Assembly: GCA_963853835.1 (NCBI GenBank)
Contig: OY970832.1
Coordinates: 31,818,208-31,882,207 of the forward strand
DNA from: Calendula officinalis
Taxonomy: Eukaryota > Streptophyta > Magnoliopsida > Asterales > Asteraceae
DNA length: 64,000 nucleotides
Direction: 5' to 3'
The notes beneath the pieces were generated by a model. It saw only the letters and a program-made list of their open reading frames with translations, had not been told where the DNA came from and did not search any database. Of the stretch, positions 36,135-45,792 are shown piece by piece (the first letter of the stretch is position 1; the number at the start of each line of letters is the position of its first letter). The translations under genes were made by a program, and so were the position numbers.

Positions 36135-39100
36135 TTAAGTTTTGAGATTTAGCATACCAAGCTTTGAAACAAGATAATTAAAACGTTTTTCGTCCAAAGC
36201 CTTGGTAAACAAATCTGCTAATTGAAAATCGGTGGATACGAAGTACAATTCAACATTGCCCAGTTCAACGTGATATTTGATAAAGTGATATCGAAGATCG
36301 ATATGTTTGGTTTTAGAATGTTGAACTGGATTGCAAGATATTGCAATTGCACTTCTGGAATCACAATATAAAGGAATGCGGCTATAGGAAAAGCCGTAGT
36401 CCTTTAATTGTGATTGCATCCATATCACCTGGGACAGACAGCTAGCTGCGGCAACATATTCTGCTTCAGCTGTTGATAGTGAGACGCAGTTTTGCTTTCT
36501 TGATGACCAGCTGACTAGCTTATCTCCCAAAAATTGAACTCCCCCAGATGTACTCTTCCTGTGCAGCATGCACCCAGCATGATCAGCATCAGAGAAGGCA
36601 GAAAGATCAAACGAGGTCTCCTTGGGATACCAAAGACCAAGATCTCTGGTGCCTTTCAGGTAACGGAAGATTCGTTTGACTGCCAGAAAGTGAGATTCTT
36701 TGGGAGCAGCCTGATACCGAGCACAGATGCATGTTGAAAACATGATGTCCGGACGACTGTCCGTTAAGTAAAGTAGTGATCCAATCATACCCCGATAGTT
36801 TGTCACATCTACCGGTTTACCATCAAGATCAGCATTTAGTTTGGCAGTCGTGGACATCGGTGTTGCGATAGGTTTACAGTCGTCCATGAGATACTTCTTC
36901 AGCAGATCAGAGATATACTTTGATTGATTGATGAAGATGCCAGTTGGAAGTTGACGAACTTGAAGACCTAGGAAGAAGTTCATCTCACCCATCATGCTCA
37001 TTTCAAAGCGTTTTACCATGAGATCGGAGAAACGTTTGCAATATTTCGGATTTGTAGACCCAAAAATAATGTCATCGACGTAGATCTGAATGAGGATGAT
37101 GTCTTCCCCGTGTCGTTTGATAAACAATGTGGTATCAACTTTTCCCTTTGAAAAACCAGTTTCAACTAAGAACTGGGAAAGAACATCATACCATGCCCTA
37201 GGGGCCTGTTTCAAGCCATAGAGAGCTTTGTCGAGAACATAGACATAATCTGGATGTTTGGGATTTACAAACCCTTCTGGTTGATGAACAAACACCTCCT
37301 CTTTCAGAATACCATTTAGGAATGCAGTATTTACATCCATCTGATAGATAGTAAAGTTTTTGTGAGCTGCATATGCTAAGAAAATGCGAATGGCTTCTAT
37401 GCGGGCAACAGGAGCAAATGTTTCTTCGTAATCAATGCCTTCCTGTTGAGCGTAACCCTTAGCTACCAACCTTGCTTTGTTACGAATGACGATTCCATTT
37501 TCATCTTTCTTGTTCTTAAAAATCCACTTAGTTCCGATGACTGATGAACCCGGTATTTTAGGAACTAAGCGCCAGACCTTTAATCTTTCGAATTGATTAA
37601 TCTCTTCCTGCATCGCAATTATCCAGTCTGGATCGGTAAGCGCTTCACAGACTTTCTTCGGTTCAGTGGAGCTTAAGAATGATGCATGATGACATTCATC
37701 TGCTGAAGCCCGTCTAGTTTGGACCGAGGAGGCTGGGTTTCCGATGATTTGGTCCAAAGGATGTTCCTTTGTCCACTTCGTAGAATGAGGAAGTGGGAGT
37801 TGACCAGGGTTAACGTTGGAATTATCAGTGAAAGCAGGATGTGGTATGATTGCAGTTTCAGTATTGTGAGGATTGATCGGAGGTGGGGGATCGACTCGAG
37901 GAAGATGAAATTTAGAGAAATCAATCACCAGTGGGGCGATAATATCTGCGGGAGGTGGGGGATCGACTGGTGAAGATTGAGTTCCTTGTGTCGATGTTGA
38001 AGGACCTGCACTTGATGTGGGTATTGGTGAGTTTGGAGCAGGTGAGGTAGGTGATGGGGTCTCATTTGGGGATGGAGTGTTGATTTCCGGAGCTGTGATT
38101 GATTGAGCATCTGCCGGAGGTGGGGGTGGAGGTGGGGGTGTAGGTGGGGGTGGAGGTGGGGGTGGGGGTGGAGGTGGAGGTGGGGGTGGGGGTGGGGGTG
38201 GAGGTGGGGGTGGGGGTGGGGGTGGGGGTGGGGGTGGAGGTGGGGGTGGGGGTGGAGGTGGGTGTCTGACGTTGTGATATTCATCATGGAAGTGTTGGAA
38301 TAGGATTTCAAGATCATTCAGAGAGTATGAATGGTTAGTGGAGGTTGTGGGTAGAGGTCTTTCAATGCCAGTTGAGCTTGAATCAAGCAAGAATGTTTCA
38401 TCAAATGAGACATTGACACTTTCTCTGACCATTCTTGTAGAGCGGTTGTATACTCTGAATGAGGCTGAATCCTTTGAATAGCCTATAAAGACTCCTTCCT
38501 TGGCTTTCTCTTCAAACTTGTTGAGTTTCTCGTTATCAGATAGGATGAAGCATCGACTACCAAAGATGTGGAAGAAGTTAACATTTGGTATTCGATTGTT
38601 GATGAGCTCATAAGGAGTTTTGTTGTATGTTTTGTTTATGATGGAGCGGTTCTGTGTAAAACAGGCGGTGCTGATGGCTTCTGCCCATAACGACAGAGGA
38701 AGTTTTGAAAATGAAAGCATCGTACGAGCAGCTTCCACTAAAGTGCGGTTTCGTCTTTCAACAACACCGTTCTGTTGAGGAGTTCGTGCAGCGGAAAATT
38801 GATGGGTGACGCCAGCAGATTCAAGATAAGAGTCAAGGACCCGATTCTTGAATTCAGTACCATTGTCGGTACGGATTGTTTGAACATTTAATTCCAGGTT
38901 TACTTGAGTTTTCTTGATAAATGAGATTATGATCTCTGCGGCTTCATCCTTTGAACGAAGGAAATAAACCCATGTGTATCTGGAATAGTCATCAACAATA
39001 ACCAAAACATAACGTTTTCCTGCAAGACTGTGAACGCTCATTGGACCGCATAAGTCCATATGAAGAAGTTCAAGAGGTTTGGAAGTACTGGGAGCAGGTT

Positions 39101-39650
39101 TAGGTTTGTGAGACTTTTTGGTCATTTTCCTTTTTTCACACGAAGAACATTTGTGATCTTTGTCAAATGCAACATCAGGTAATCCCGACACATGACCTCC
39201 TTTTACGAGTTTGTTCATTGTTTTAAAGTTGAGATGAGACAAACGTCGATGCCATAACCATGACTCATTGGCAGTAGCTTTTGACACGAGACAGACTTCT
39301 TCGGTTGTACTAAGGTCATTAAGATCAATAGTGAAGAGGTTTGTGTCACGAGTTCCAGTTAGAAGTTCATCCCCGTCATATGTCCGAATGGCACACTTCT
39401 TTGTGCGAAAGTTTACTTCTAGAGTCTTGTCACAGAATTTTCCGATGCTGAAGAGATTATGTGAGAGATCTTCGACAAAGGCAACATTTCTGATTATCCG
39501 GTTATGGCAGATAAGATCACCAAGACCTAAGATGGCTGCTAAGTGATCATTTCCAAATTTGACCGTTCCTAAGTATTTTTCCCGAAAGTTGGTCAGGAGA
39601 TTTTTGTTTCCTGTCATGTGCCTCGAACAGCCCGAGTCGAGGTACCACAC
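36135..39650 (-). CDS. pol: Copia Pol: protease, integrase, reverse transcriptase, RNase H
   Basis: Open for 1171 codons. Aspartic protease DSGCSRHMTG at residues 5-14. Integrase HHCC at His134, His139, Cys168, Cys171. Catalytic triad Asp199, Asp262, Glu298 with 35 residues between the last two. RT motifs include QMDVNTAFLNG, YGLKQAPRAWYD and YVDD near residue 855. RNase H has SDADHAG near residue 1022 and STAEAEYVAAA, followed by a terminal DLFTKAL. The order protease-integrase-RT-RNaseH identifies Ty1/copia. An unusual run of about 50-60 prolines (from residue 464) lies in the linker between integrase and RT. The frame opens at a GTG codon with a TAG two codons upstream, so it must be joined to Gag by something other than simple readthrough. 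All catalytic residues are present, so it looks functional. Confidence 0.95.
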   Translation of the reverse strand: MWYLDSGCSRHMTGNKNLLTNFREKYLGTVKFGNDHLAAILGLGDLICHNRIIRNVAFVEDLSHNLFSIGKFCDKTLEVNFRTKKCAIRTYDGDELLTGTRDTNLFTIDLNDLSTTEEVCLVSKATANESWLWHRRLSHLNFKTMNKLVKGGHVSGLPDVAFDKDHKCSSCEKRKMTKKSHKPKPAPSTSKPLELLHMDLCGPMSVHSLAGKRYVLVIVDDYSRYTWVYFLRSKDEAAEIIISFIKKTQVNLELNVQTIRTDNGTEFKNRVLDSYLESAGVTHQFSAARTPQQNGVVERRNRTLVEAARTMLSFSKLPLSLWAEAISTACFTQNRSIINKTYNKTPYELINNRIPNVNFFHIFGSRCFILSDNEKLNKFEEKAKEGVFIGYSKDSASFRVYNRSTRMVRESVNVSFDETFLLDSSSTGIERPLPTTSTNHSYSLNDLEILFQHFHDEYHNVRHPPPPPPPPPPPPPPPPPPPPPPPPPPPPPPPPPPPPPPPPTPPPPPPPPADAQSITAPEINTPSPNETPSPTSPAPNSPIPTSSAGPSTSTQGTQSSPVDPPPPADIIAPLVIDFSKFHLPRVDPPPPINPHNTETAIIPHPAFTDNSNVNPGQLPLPHSTKWTKEHPLDQIIGNPASSVQTRRASADECHHASFLSSTEPKKVCEALTDPDWIIAMQEEINQFERLKVWRLVPKIPGSSVIGTKWIFKNKKDENGIVIRNKARLVAKGYAQQEGIDYEETFAPVARIEAIRIFLAYAAHKNFTIYQMDVNTAFLNGILKEEVFVHQPEGFVNPKHPDYVYVLDKALYGLKQAPRAWYDVLSQFLVETGFSKGKVDTTLFIKRHGEDIILIQIYVDDIIFGSTNPKYCKRFSDLMVKRFEMSMMGEMNFFLGLQVRQLPTGIFINQSKYISDLLKKYLMDDCKPIATPMSTTAKLNADLDGKPVDVTNYRGMIGSLLYLTDSRPDIMFSTCICARYQAAPKESHFLAVKRIFRYLKGTRDLGLWYPKETSFDLSAFSDADHAGCMLHRKSTSGGVQFLGDKLVSWSSRKQNCVSLSTAEAEYVAAASCLSQVIWMQSQLKDYGFSYSRIPLYCDSRSAIAISCNPVQHSKTKHIDLRYHFIKYHVELGNVELYFVSTDFQLADLFTKALDEKRFNYLVSKLGMLNLKT
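38113..38265 (-). repeat. GGTGGA/GGTGGG minisatellite encoding polyproline in Pol
   Basis: About 150 bp of ggtggaggtgggggt units on the plus strand translate to an almost pure proline tract on the sense strand. Confidence 0.95.
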
Positions 39651-39751
39651 ATTCTACATAAAACAAATAAAACATTTTAGGTACCCAATCTTGTATGGGT
39701 CCAGAACGATTAGAAACATATGTTTTATGCAGATTTTATGAGATGATCAGT
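39651..39751 (-). other. Gag-Pol junction with splice-acceptor-like tract
   Basis: Gag stops at TAA (39752-39754). In sense the spacer ends TTTTATTTGTTTTATGTAG, then AATGTGTGG, a good acceptor-like polypyrimidine-AG just before the Pol frame. An alternative frame across the spacer reads GPIQDWVPKMF, resembling Copia polyprotein linkers. How Pol is expressed is unresolved. Confidence 0.5.
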
Positions 39752-42700
39752 TTAGAGCTTTTGGGAACTGCTAGGAGGCAGTTCAGATTTGATGATCCAT
39801 TTGAGAGATTTTTCAGAGGATTGGATAATCCATTGAGATTTTTCATTCTTAACCCAAGTATATTTCACATGAGTAGACGTTTTAATGGATGGTTTGTCGA
39901 ATTTGGGGAGAACTGACGGTTTTGGCTTTTGTGCAGCTATAAACTGAGGAGATGAGCGACTAGAAGAGAAGTGAGAAACAGAAATTTGTGGTTGTTTAGA
40001 CGGCATCTTTGATTGTTTTGAGGGTAGCTTTTGAGCTTTTGATCTTTTGTTAGAAACAGAAGTTTGTGGAGTTTGAGAAAATTTCTTCTGTTGTTTGACA
40101 AACGGAGATGATAAGATCTTTTGAGTTGATTTTGCTGGTTTAGTGACGTGTGATTTGCATAGATATGGATAGCACGTTCTGCATGTGTTTATAAGTTTAC
40201 CAGATTTATGAGAGACGATGTTCTTATGAATACTGCAAGGTGCATCAAGTTTTACAAAAAAACGTTTATCAGTTTGAGTTATCTGTTTCTTTGTAATTTT
40301 GTCAAAAAATCTTTTTGTTCCATATTTGTCAGTTTTAACATACACAGCGCCAAAATCAGGAGAGTAACGGACAGGACGATAAACAGTAGAATCATAGTCT
40401 GTTCTAAAAGCAGTTAAAATAGTTTTCACAAAATTAGAGTTTTTACACAAGCCATGAGCTTCTTTTGGAGAAATAAACTGTCTAGAGTCATTACATTTAT
40501 TTTGAACAGAAAAAGATGAAACTACAGACTTAGGTGGACTAGACTTCTTAAGTAGACTAGGCTTCTTAAGCATACTGGATCCAGTCTGAATAGACTTCTT
40601 TGACTGTGTGGCTCTGTTGACTTCTGGTTGCTTCATGGACTTCTTCCCTCTGGACTCTAATCTTCCATCTGCAAGATTGAAAATAGGTGGATTAGAGCTT
40701 CTCTTCAAGATCGTTGGAACTGGGTTTGTCGGTGCTGGCCCTAATAGAGAGGCTTTAGAATTTTTGGAAACAGCATTGCTCGTTTTAGTTTTTAATTCTA
40801 AAATGGTGTCCTCTAAATTATGTATTTTGATTTGAAGTTTTTCCTTTTCTTTATCAAAGGCCTTGTGAGTGTCGTCAATTTCAGTTTCAAGTTGAACAAT
40901 TTTCTTTTCTAAAATTAACGGTGGAACATAAAGCTTTGGTTCAATTGTTTGTTTTAAAACTTCATTATCAGAAATGGAAAATTCTTCTGGAGTGACAATC
41001 GGGAAGTACTCATTGTTTTGAAATTTTGCTTTATTCTTTTCATATGTATAGTTCAATTCAGAATAGTTAAAGCTGATTTGAGCGTATTCCTTCTTTTCTC
41101 TGTTGAATTTCTCGATTTCTGCTTCCTCGTCCGGCATATGAAGAAGGCTTTGCCATATTCCCAAGTTCATGTAATCGTAATTGTATAGTGTGGGAACAAC
41201 ATCAGCAGCTTTTTCCAGAGGACGGGAGTTCTCAGCGCCGAGACCCACTTTTGATTTGAAAGATCTGAACTCTTTTGGTTGATTTAATTTTATTGTTTGT
41301 TCAGTGTGACCAGCTTTCACAATCGTCTGCTCCAGTTTGGAGATGTGTTCTTCAGCATTTTCTTTCTTGACAGTAAGACTGTGTATGGTTGCTGATTTGT
41401 CATCGATTTCCTTGTTAAAATTGTTTGTGATGTTTGTGATTTGTTCATTTAGTTTTTGAATTTCGTTATCAGCTGCCTTCAACTTATCTTGGTAATCCTT
41501 CATCTTGATGTCAGCAGACTTCATCCATGTTTGCTCTCGACTGAGTTGGATAACTAAGTCACTTATCAGCTGCTTGGAGTCGTCTTTGTCATTTGATACC
41601 GTCTTCATCATTTTTAGGTTTGATATTTCAAGATTTTTTGTATTAATTATGTGATTTAGACGATTTACTTCACTGGTGTGAGCAGCATGAAATGTTGACA
41701 ACTGTTGTTGTAACTCTTGTGTTTTTTGATTTGAATTATTAATTTGATTTACTTGAGGAACAAGAGTTTCAAGTTGGCGACGAAAGGTTACATTTTCATC
41801 TTTTAATTTTAGGATTTGTGTATTTGATGCATTCGTTGTATTTATTTGTGTTTGTAGATCATTTTGTAACTCAGTAATTTGAAATTGAAAAGCTGATTTT
41901 GATGTAGACAACTGATTTTGTAAGTCCTTGTTTACTTGAGTTATTTGAAGAGAAACTTGACTTAATTCACTCAAATCATTTAAGAGTTGATCTTTTTCAG
42001 ATTCCAAATCAGTTATTTGTTTTGTCAAGTGTGATTTCTCATCAATTTTAGTAAAGAGTTTTTCATTAAACAAAGAATTTTCTGATTCATCAGTGTCTGA
42101 ATCAGTTAATAAAGAGTCAGAGGAAGAAGGGTGTACCTCATTTTCATCATTCTCAGGAATGCCCAGTGCAGCTCTGAGTTCGTTAGATCTCGCCATGAGT
42201 GCCAGGCTTGCTGTGCATTCCTCTTCCTCTTGATCATCAGAGTCCTCCAACCACTGTAGATCCTCAGCCAGTAGAACTTTCCCATTTTCAACTTGTTTGG
42301 CCATGAGCATTTTCCGTTTAAAGTATTCTGAGTCCTTCACCTTTGGCTTCTGGCATTCTTTGGCAAAATGGCCAGTCAGACCACAGTTGTAACATTTCTT
42401 AGGTGGCTCGGTGGAGGAGGATGAGGATTTGTTGTTCGGGGTTTGAGAAGAGGAATTGAATTTGAAATTTGAGGATGATCTAAGATTGTTGTTGGTTGGT
42501 TTCTTATAGTACTTTTTGTTATAGGAGGAAATGAGAGCCAAGGCTTGACGAACTGAGTCGATTTCATCTTGTGTCCCCGCTGGGATCAGAGTTTCTGGTT
42601 CTTCATGTACCACCTCTTTTGTTTGTGCTGCAACCATTGCTTCGTTGATACCTTTGTTAAGAGCCAGATTTTGTTTGGTCAACATTGCCAAGGTGTCTGT

Positions 42701-43408
42701 CATATCTTGCCTGTTTTTGACGATTCCTTTCACCATCGGCTCGTTTTGATGTAGGTACTCATATAGTTCATGAATATCTATGGAGCTCAAATCCTTGTGC
42801 TGCATTGCACTGTTTCCAAACATCTCCCACTCCGGTAGTAGGGATTGGATGAATTTGATGTTGATCTCAAGTTTCTCTTTGATGAGGTTGTTCTTTCGGA
42901 GATCGTTGAGCATGTTGCAGAATCTAAGATACGTTTCCCCTAGTTCTTCCATTGGGGTAGCTTTGAATTGACCATAGGCGTTTAAGGTCGAAACCATCTT
43001 TGCTTTATTACCCAGGTCGGTACCCTCCATTTGCTTTTGAATTTCATCCCAAAGCTCTTTCCCCGTGCTGAAGCTATCAAGGCTGCTGTAGATTTCATTT
43101 GTTATGCCTTGTAGCATGTAGGAGTGTGCGAGCACATCCGCCCTAGCCCTATCCTTTTGCTCTTGAGTGTATTCCGCCGGGGGAATTTCAATTACACCTC
43201 CAGGTATTGCTGGTTCGGTGTTTAGGGCTGGAGCCACTGCACGATAGAACTTAGCGGGTCCGGTTGTAAGGGATTCAAGGATAGATGGACCAGCTTGTTG
43301 GCTCAGGATGAAATGGAGAAATCGTTTCTTCCATTGACCGTATTCTCCTCGGTAGAGAACAGGTGGTTTCGTGTCTGATCCAATAGACAAGGCGTCCTTG
43401 GAAGTCAT
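39752..43408 (-). CDS. gag: Copia Gag with long coiled-coil extension
   Basis: 1218 residues, far longer than a typical Copia Gag. Residues ~20-260 form the capsid-like retrotransposon Gag domain (YGQWKKRFLHFIL; ETYLRFCNMLNDLRKNNL). A CCHC zinc knuckle KCYNCGLTGHFAKEC lies near 338-352 (C-x2-C-x4-H-x4-C). An acidic linker follows, then residues ~450-720 are heptad-rich and coiled-coil-like (LTKQITDLESEKDQLLNDL), then a basic, Ser/Lys-rich tail. It would package element RNA in cytoplasmic particles. Extended coiled-coil Gags are known in Sireviruses. Start ATG at 43408 is the first in frame after the leader repeats. The frame is intact. Confidence 0.93.
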   Translation of the reverse strand: MTSKDALSIGSDTKPPVLYRGEYGQWKKRFLHFILSQQAGPSILESLTTGPAKFYRAVAPALNTEPAIPGGVIEIPPAEYTQEQKDRARADVLAHSYMLQGITNEIYSSLDSFSTGKELWDEIQKQMEGTDLGNKAKMVSTLNAYGQFKATPMEELGETYLRFCNMLNDLRKNNLIKEKLEINIKFIQSLLPEWEMFGNSAMQHKDLSSIDIHELYEYLHQNEPMVKGIVKNRQDMTDTLAMLTKQNLALNKGINEAMVAAQTKEVVHEEPETLIPAGTQDEIDSVRQALALISSYNKKYYKKPTNNNLRSSSNFKFNSSSQTPNNKSSSSSTEPPKKCYNCGLTGHFAKECQKPKVKDSEYFKRKMLMAKQVENGKVLLAEDLQWLEDSDDQEEEECTASLALMARSNELRAALGIPENDENEVHPSSSDSLLTDSDTDESENSLFNEKLFTKIDEKSHLTKQITDLESEKDQLLNDLSELSQVSLQITQVNKDLQNQLSTSKSAFQFQITELQNDLQTQINTTNASNTQILKLKDENVTFRRQLETLVPQVNQINNSNQKTQELQQQLSTFHAAHTSEVNRLNHIINTKNLEISNLKMMKTVSNDKDDSKQLISDLVIQLSREQTWMKSADIKMKDYQDKLKAADNEIQKLNEQITNITNNFNKEIDDKSATIHSLTVKKENAEEHISKLEQTIVKAGHTEQTIKLNQPKEFRSFKSKVGLGAENSRPLEKAADVVPTLYNYDYMNLGIWQSLLHMPDEEAEIEKFNREKKEYAQISFNYSELNYTYEKNKAKFQNNEYFPIVTPEEFSISDNEVLKQTIEPKLYVPPLILEKKIVQLETEIDDTHKAFDKEKEKLQIKIHNLEDTILELKTKTSNAVSKNSKASLLGPAPTNPVPTILKRSSNPPIFNLADGRLESRGKKSMKQPEVNRATQSKKSIQTGSSMLKKPSLLKKSSPPKSVVSSFSVQNKCNDSRQFISPKEAHGLCKNSNFVKTILTAFRTDYDSTVYRPVRYSPDFGAVYVKTDKYGTKRFFDKITKKQITQTDKRFFVKLDAPCSIHKNIVSHKSGKLINTCRTCYPYLCKSHVTKPAKSTQKILSSPFVKQQKKFSQTPQTSVSNKRSKAQKLPSKQSKMPSKQPQISVSHFSSSRSSPQFIAAQKPKPSVLPKFDKPSIKTSTHVKYTWVKNEKSQWIIQSSEKSLKWIIKSELPPSSSQKL

Positions 43409-43454
43409 ATCTTGTTGGAAGAAAGAACGACCGAAAAAAAATATTTAAATTTGG

Positions 43455-43790
43455 AAAAGAAGTTCGGGCCGAAGTACAAAGAAGTTCGGGCCGAGGTGCA
43501 GACGAAGTTCGGGCCGAAGTACTGGTGAAGTTCGGGTCGAAGTGTAAAGGAAGTTCGGGCCGAAGTTCAAAAGAAGTTCGGGCCGAGGTTGTGAAAGAAG
43601 TTCGAGCCGAAGTGGGGTTTGAAGTTCGGGCCGAAGTTGGGTAGTAGTTCGGGCCGAAGTTATGTAGAAGTTCGGGTCGAAGTTGTGGTGTGAAGTTCGG
43701 GCCGAGGTAGTGATGAAGTTCGGGCCGAAGTTGTTGATGAAGTTCGGGCCGAACTTGTTACTGTTCTCGGGCCGAACAATTTCTTGAACA
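43455..43790 (-). repeat. Leader array of CGG-CCG near-palindromes (large element)
   Basis: About 14 degenerate ~22-bp units of gaagttcgggccgaagt lie between PBS and gag. The core TTCGGGCCGAA is symmetrical. It recalls the high-copy CGG-CCG repeated motif reported from Sirevirus LTRs, here placed in the untranslated leader. Confidence 0.8.
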
Positions 43791-44217
43791 GAACAGTTAC
43801 GAGCAGACCTGAAAAACCCACTAATTTGATCCTAAAATGCTCGTTTCTTACCCAAATTCACTGATTCTTATAGCAAACTAACCCAAATACTATTTTCTTC
43901 AATCCATTGCAACTATATTACTCAAAAACAACCTAGATCTATTCGAAAATTTGAACTTAAAGGGTTTTTGAAGCTTTAATGGTTTTTCCTAAAACCCTTA
44001 ATTATTCATCAGTATGGATTAGATTCGATCCTAGCTTGATTCTAAGCTTAATATATCAATAAAAGGAAGCTATTCAATCCATAATAACAAGAAATAGTAC
44101 CTTAAATCTGATTTTTGATCTTAAACCCCTTTTTCTTCAAAAACCTTCAAAAACCCACTGTTACTTCTGATTTTAACACCAATTGATGGATTTGGATCGT
44201 TTTCAAGATGAAATTAT

Positions 44218-44229
44218 GCTCTGATACCA
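44218..44229 (-). promoter_or_regulatory. Primer binding site of the complete Copia element
   Basis: Sense TGGTATCAGAGC lies two bases inside the 5' LTR and matches the usual initiator tRNA-Met PBS. Confidence 0.92.
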
Positions 44230-44231
44230 AT

Positions 44232-44536
44232 TGAAAAGCACAATATCACTGATTCAATCCATTTAGTGAGGTTTGATGATGATTTTGGTGATAAAAGTGA
44301 AGAAGGAGATTAGGGTTTTAGAGAGAGAAAGTAGAGAGAAGTTAGAGAGAACAATTTGCTGGAAAGGTGAAATGTTAATTGTGCAAAAGTTAAAGAATTG
44401 AGCCTTACATCTTGGTATTTATACCATGGCTCAATTCTTGGTTAGTTAGGACCATTTTGGTAATAAAAACTAACCTATATACAATGTTACACTTTAGCCC
44501 CTAGACTAACTATTACAACATATTTAATACCTAACA
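44232..44536 (-). repeat. 5' LTR of the complete Copia element
   Basis: Identical to the LTR at 28301-28605. A TATAAATA box at 44416-44423 would place transcription start roughly 25-30 bp to its left. Confidence 0.95.
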
Positions 44537-44615
44537 CTATGTTTATTTTTTTATAGATAAACACATAATTTAATGGTTGTGTACGTGCAACTGGTATAAC
44601 TTTTGAACTTTTTAC

Positions 44616-45060
44616 CTCAGAAACTTGATCTCCACCATTCCATCCACCAACCTTCTCAGAGGTGGATGTTACACCATTATATTCTGTGGTGAACAGAGTA
44701 TATGAGACTCCCATGATCAATGGTTATCTTCTTCAATTGATGATTTTTCTCAAGTTCAAAAGACCAGACATTTTGGGGACTTCCGGTTTGAGTGGTTCCC
44801 CATGTTCCAACCCTCATTCTTTTCTCATAAGGCTTAATATAGACCCCAATGCTATCAATATAATAACCAGCAAGGCCATAAATTCCTGCGAATGAACCAT
44901 CAGCCCATGGTAGTGTGAAGATAGACTCCGAGGCTTGACCAAAAGGTCCATGGGTCTTCTTGTTCGTAACAAAGGATAACGACGTAACAACTGTATAACC
45001 ACCTTTCGTACCAACAGTTCCATTAATACCAGTTATTTCCTCATCAATATCAAATGTGAC
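44616..45060 (-). CDS. Jacalin-related lectin, exon 4 (frame ends at 44677)
   Basis: Follows a tatccag acceptor. It encodes VTFDIDEEITGINGTVG, SFVTNKKTHGPFG, LPWADGSFAGIYGLAGYYID and SIGVY, completing the first jacalin domain with the G-x3-D sugar-loop pattern (GYYID). It then begins a second domain (RVGTWGTTQTGSPQNVW, TIDHGSLIYS). Relative to all sister exons five bases are missing at about 44694, so the frame shifts and stops at 44677-44679. The donor at 44615 follows the VSE codons. Predicted product with exons 2-3: 201 residues, one whole domain plus a stub. Confidence 0.8.
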
Positions 45061-45188
45061 CTGGATAAGCAAATAGAAACAATATATATGTTTTAAGAAA
45101 GGATTAGAATATGTAGAGTTGGGATTTCTTTTTTTTCTTTTTTTGAACGGCTAATTACTAGCAATGAGCTAAAGAAAGAGAAAAAGAC
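45061..45188 (-). other. Lectin intron 3
   Basis: Short 128-bp intron with a gtcttt donor and tatccag acceptor, phase 0, interrupting the jacalin domain. Confidence 0.7.
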
Positions 45189-45400
45189 CTCGGAAACTGT
45201 TTCTCCACCATTCCATCCACCATACTTGTCAGAATTGTGCAAAACACCATTGTATTGAGTGGTGAACATGAGAGAGTATATCACATCACCATGATCAATT
45301 GTAATCGTTTTTAGCTTATGATATTGCTCGAGTTTAAATGACCAAACATTTTGCGGACCTCCGGCATTGGTGGTTCCCCAAGTTCCTACTTGCATAATAC
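45189..45400 (-). CDS. Jacalin-related lectin, exon 3 (N-terminal half of domain 1)
   Basis: 212 bp from a gtagcag acceptor. It reads GIMQVGTWGTTNAGGPQNVW, SFKLEQYHKLKTITIDHGDV, IYSLMFTTQYNG and YGGWNGGETVSE, with no stop. The GTWGTTNAGG start corresponds to the conserved glycine-rich first strand of jacalin lectins. Joined to exon 4 it gives an uninterrupted ~150-residue mannose-type jacalin domain, likely cytosolic or nucleocytoplasmic since no signal peptide is seen. Confidence 0.85.
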
Positions 45401-45760
45401 CTGCTACATTGAAATTAAATTAATATTCCATCATAAAACAAATTCATGCAGGTGAACATATCACCTAAGTCTTAATAATATCCATTTCAAGAGAAAATAA
45501 CAAACAAGTACACAGAATTATGCACGTGAACATGGATAGGTATGGCCCAAAACCCAATTCATGTGAATATAATAAAGACTTGGAAACATGCATGCCCACA
45601 AAATGGGGATGACATATTGTTAGTTTTTTTTTATATCACAAGATTTGAGCCTTTGATTATTAATCAATATTTTGATGTTCGGTAATTTATGAGTCATGAA
45701 TCAATCAATGGCTCAGATTTAGTTCATTGTTTGAATATAAAATTAATATTAGAAGCGTAC
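45401..45760 (-). other. Lectin intron 2
   Basis: AT-rich, donor gtacgc, acceptor gtagcag. Nothing else recognised. Confidence 0.6.
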
Positions 45761-45792
45761 CTGGTTCCATTGACTTAAATTGTAAAACGTGC
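45761..45792 (-). CDS. Jacalin-related lectin, exon 2 with start codon
   Basis: Bounded by a tcacag acceptor and a gtacgc donor. Contains ATG at 45768-45770 and encodes MEP plus the first base of the next codon, in phase with exon 3 (MEPGIMQVGTWG). Micro-exons holding the start codon are common in plant jacalin genes. The choice of start rests on phase and splice sites. Confidence 0.65.

Larger units (their letters stand above)
28301..44536 (-). mobile_element. Complete 16.2-kb Ty1/copia element, Sirevirus-like
   Basis: Identical 305-bp LTRs (28301-28605 and 44232-44536; no difference found by eye), TG...CA ends, TSD ctatg at 28296-28300 and 44537-44541, PBS next to the right LTR and PPT next to the left LTR, so transcription runs leftward. 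Order in sense: LTR, PBS, CGG-CCG repeat leader, gag, pol, repeat spacer, ORF3, hairpin-rich 2.4-kb tail with PPT-like copies, PPT, LTR. The long coiled-coil Gag, extra ORF after pol and multiple PPTs fit Sireviruses, though 305-bp LTRs are short for that group. It lies in an intron of the lectin gene, in the same orientation. Confidence 0.95.
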
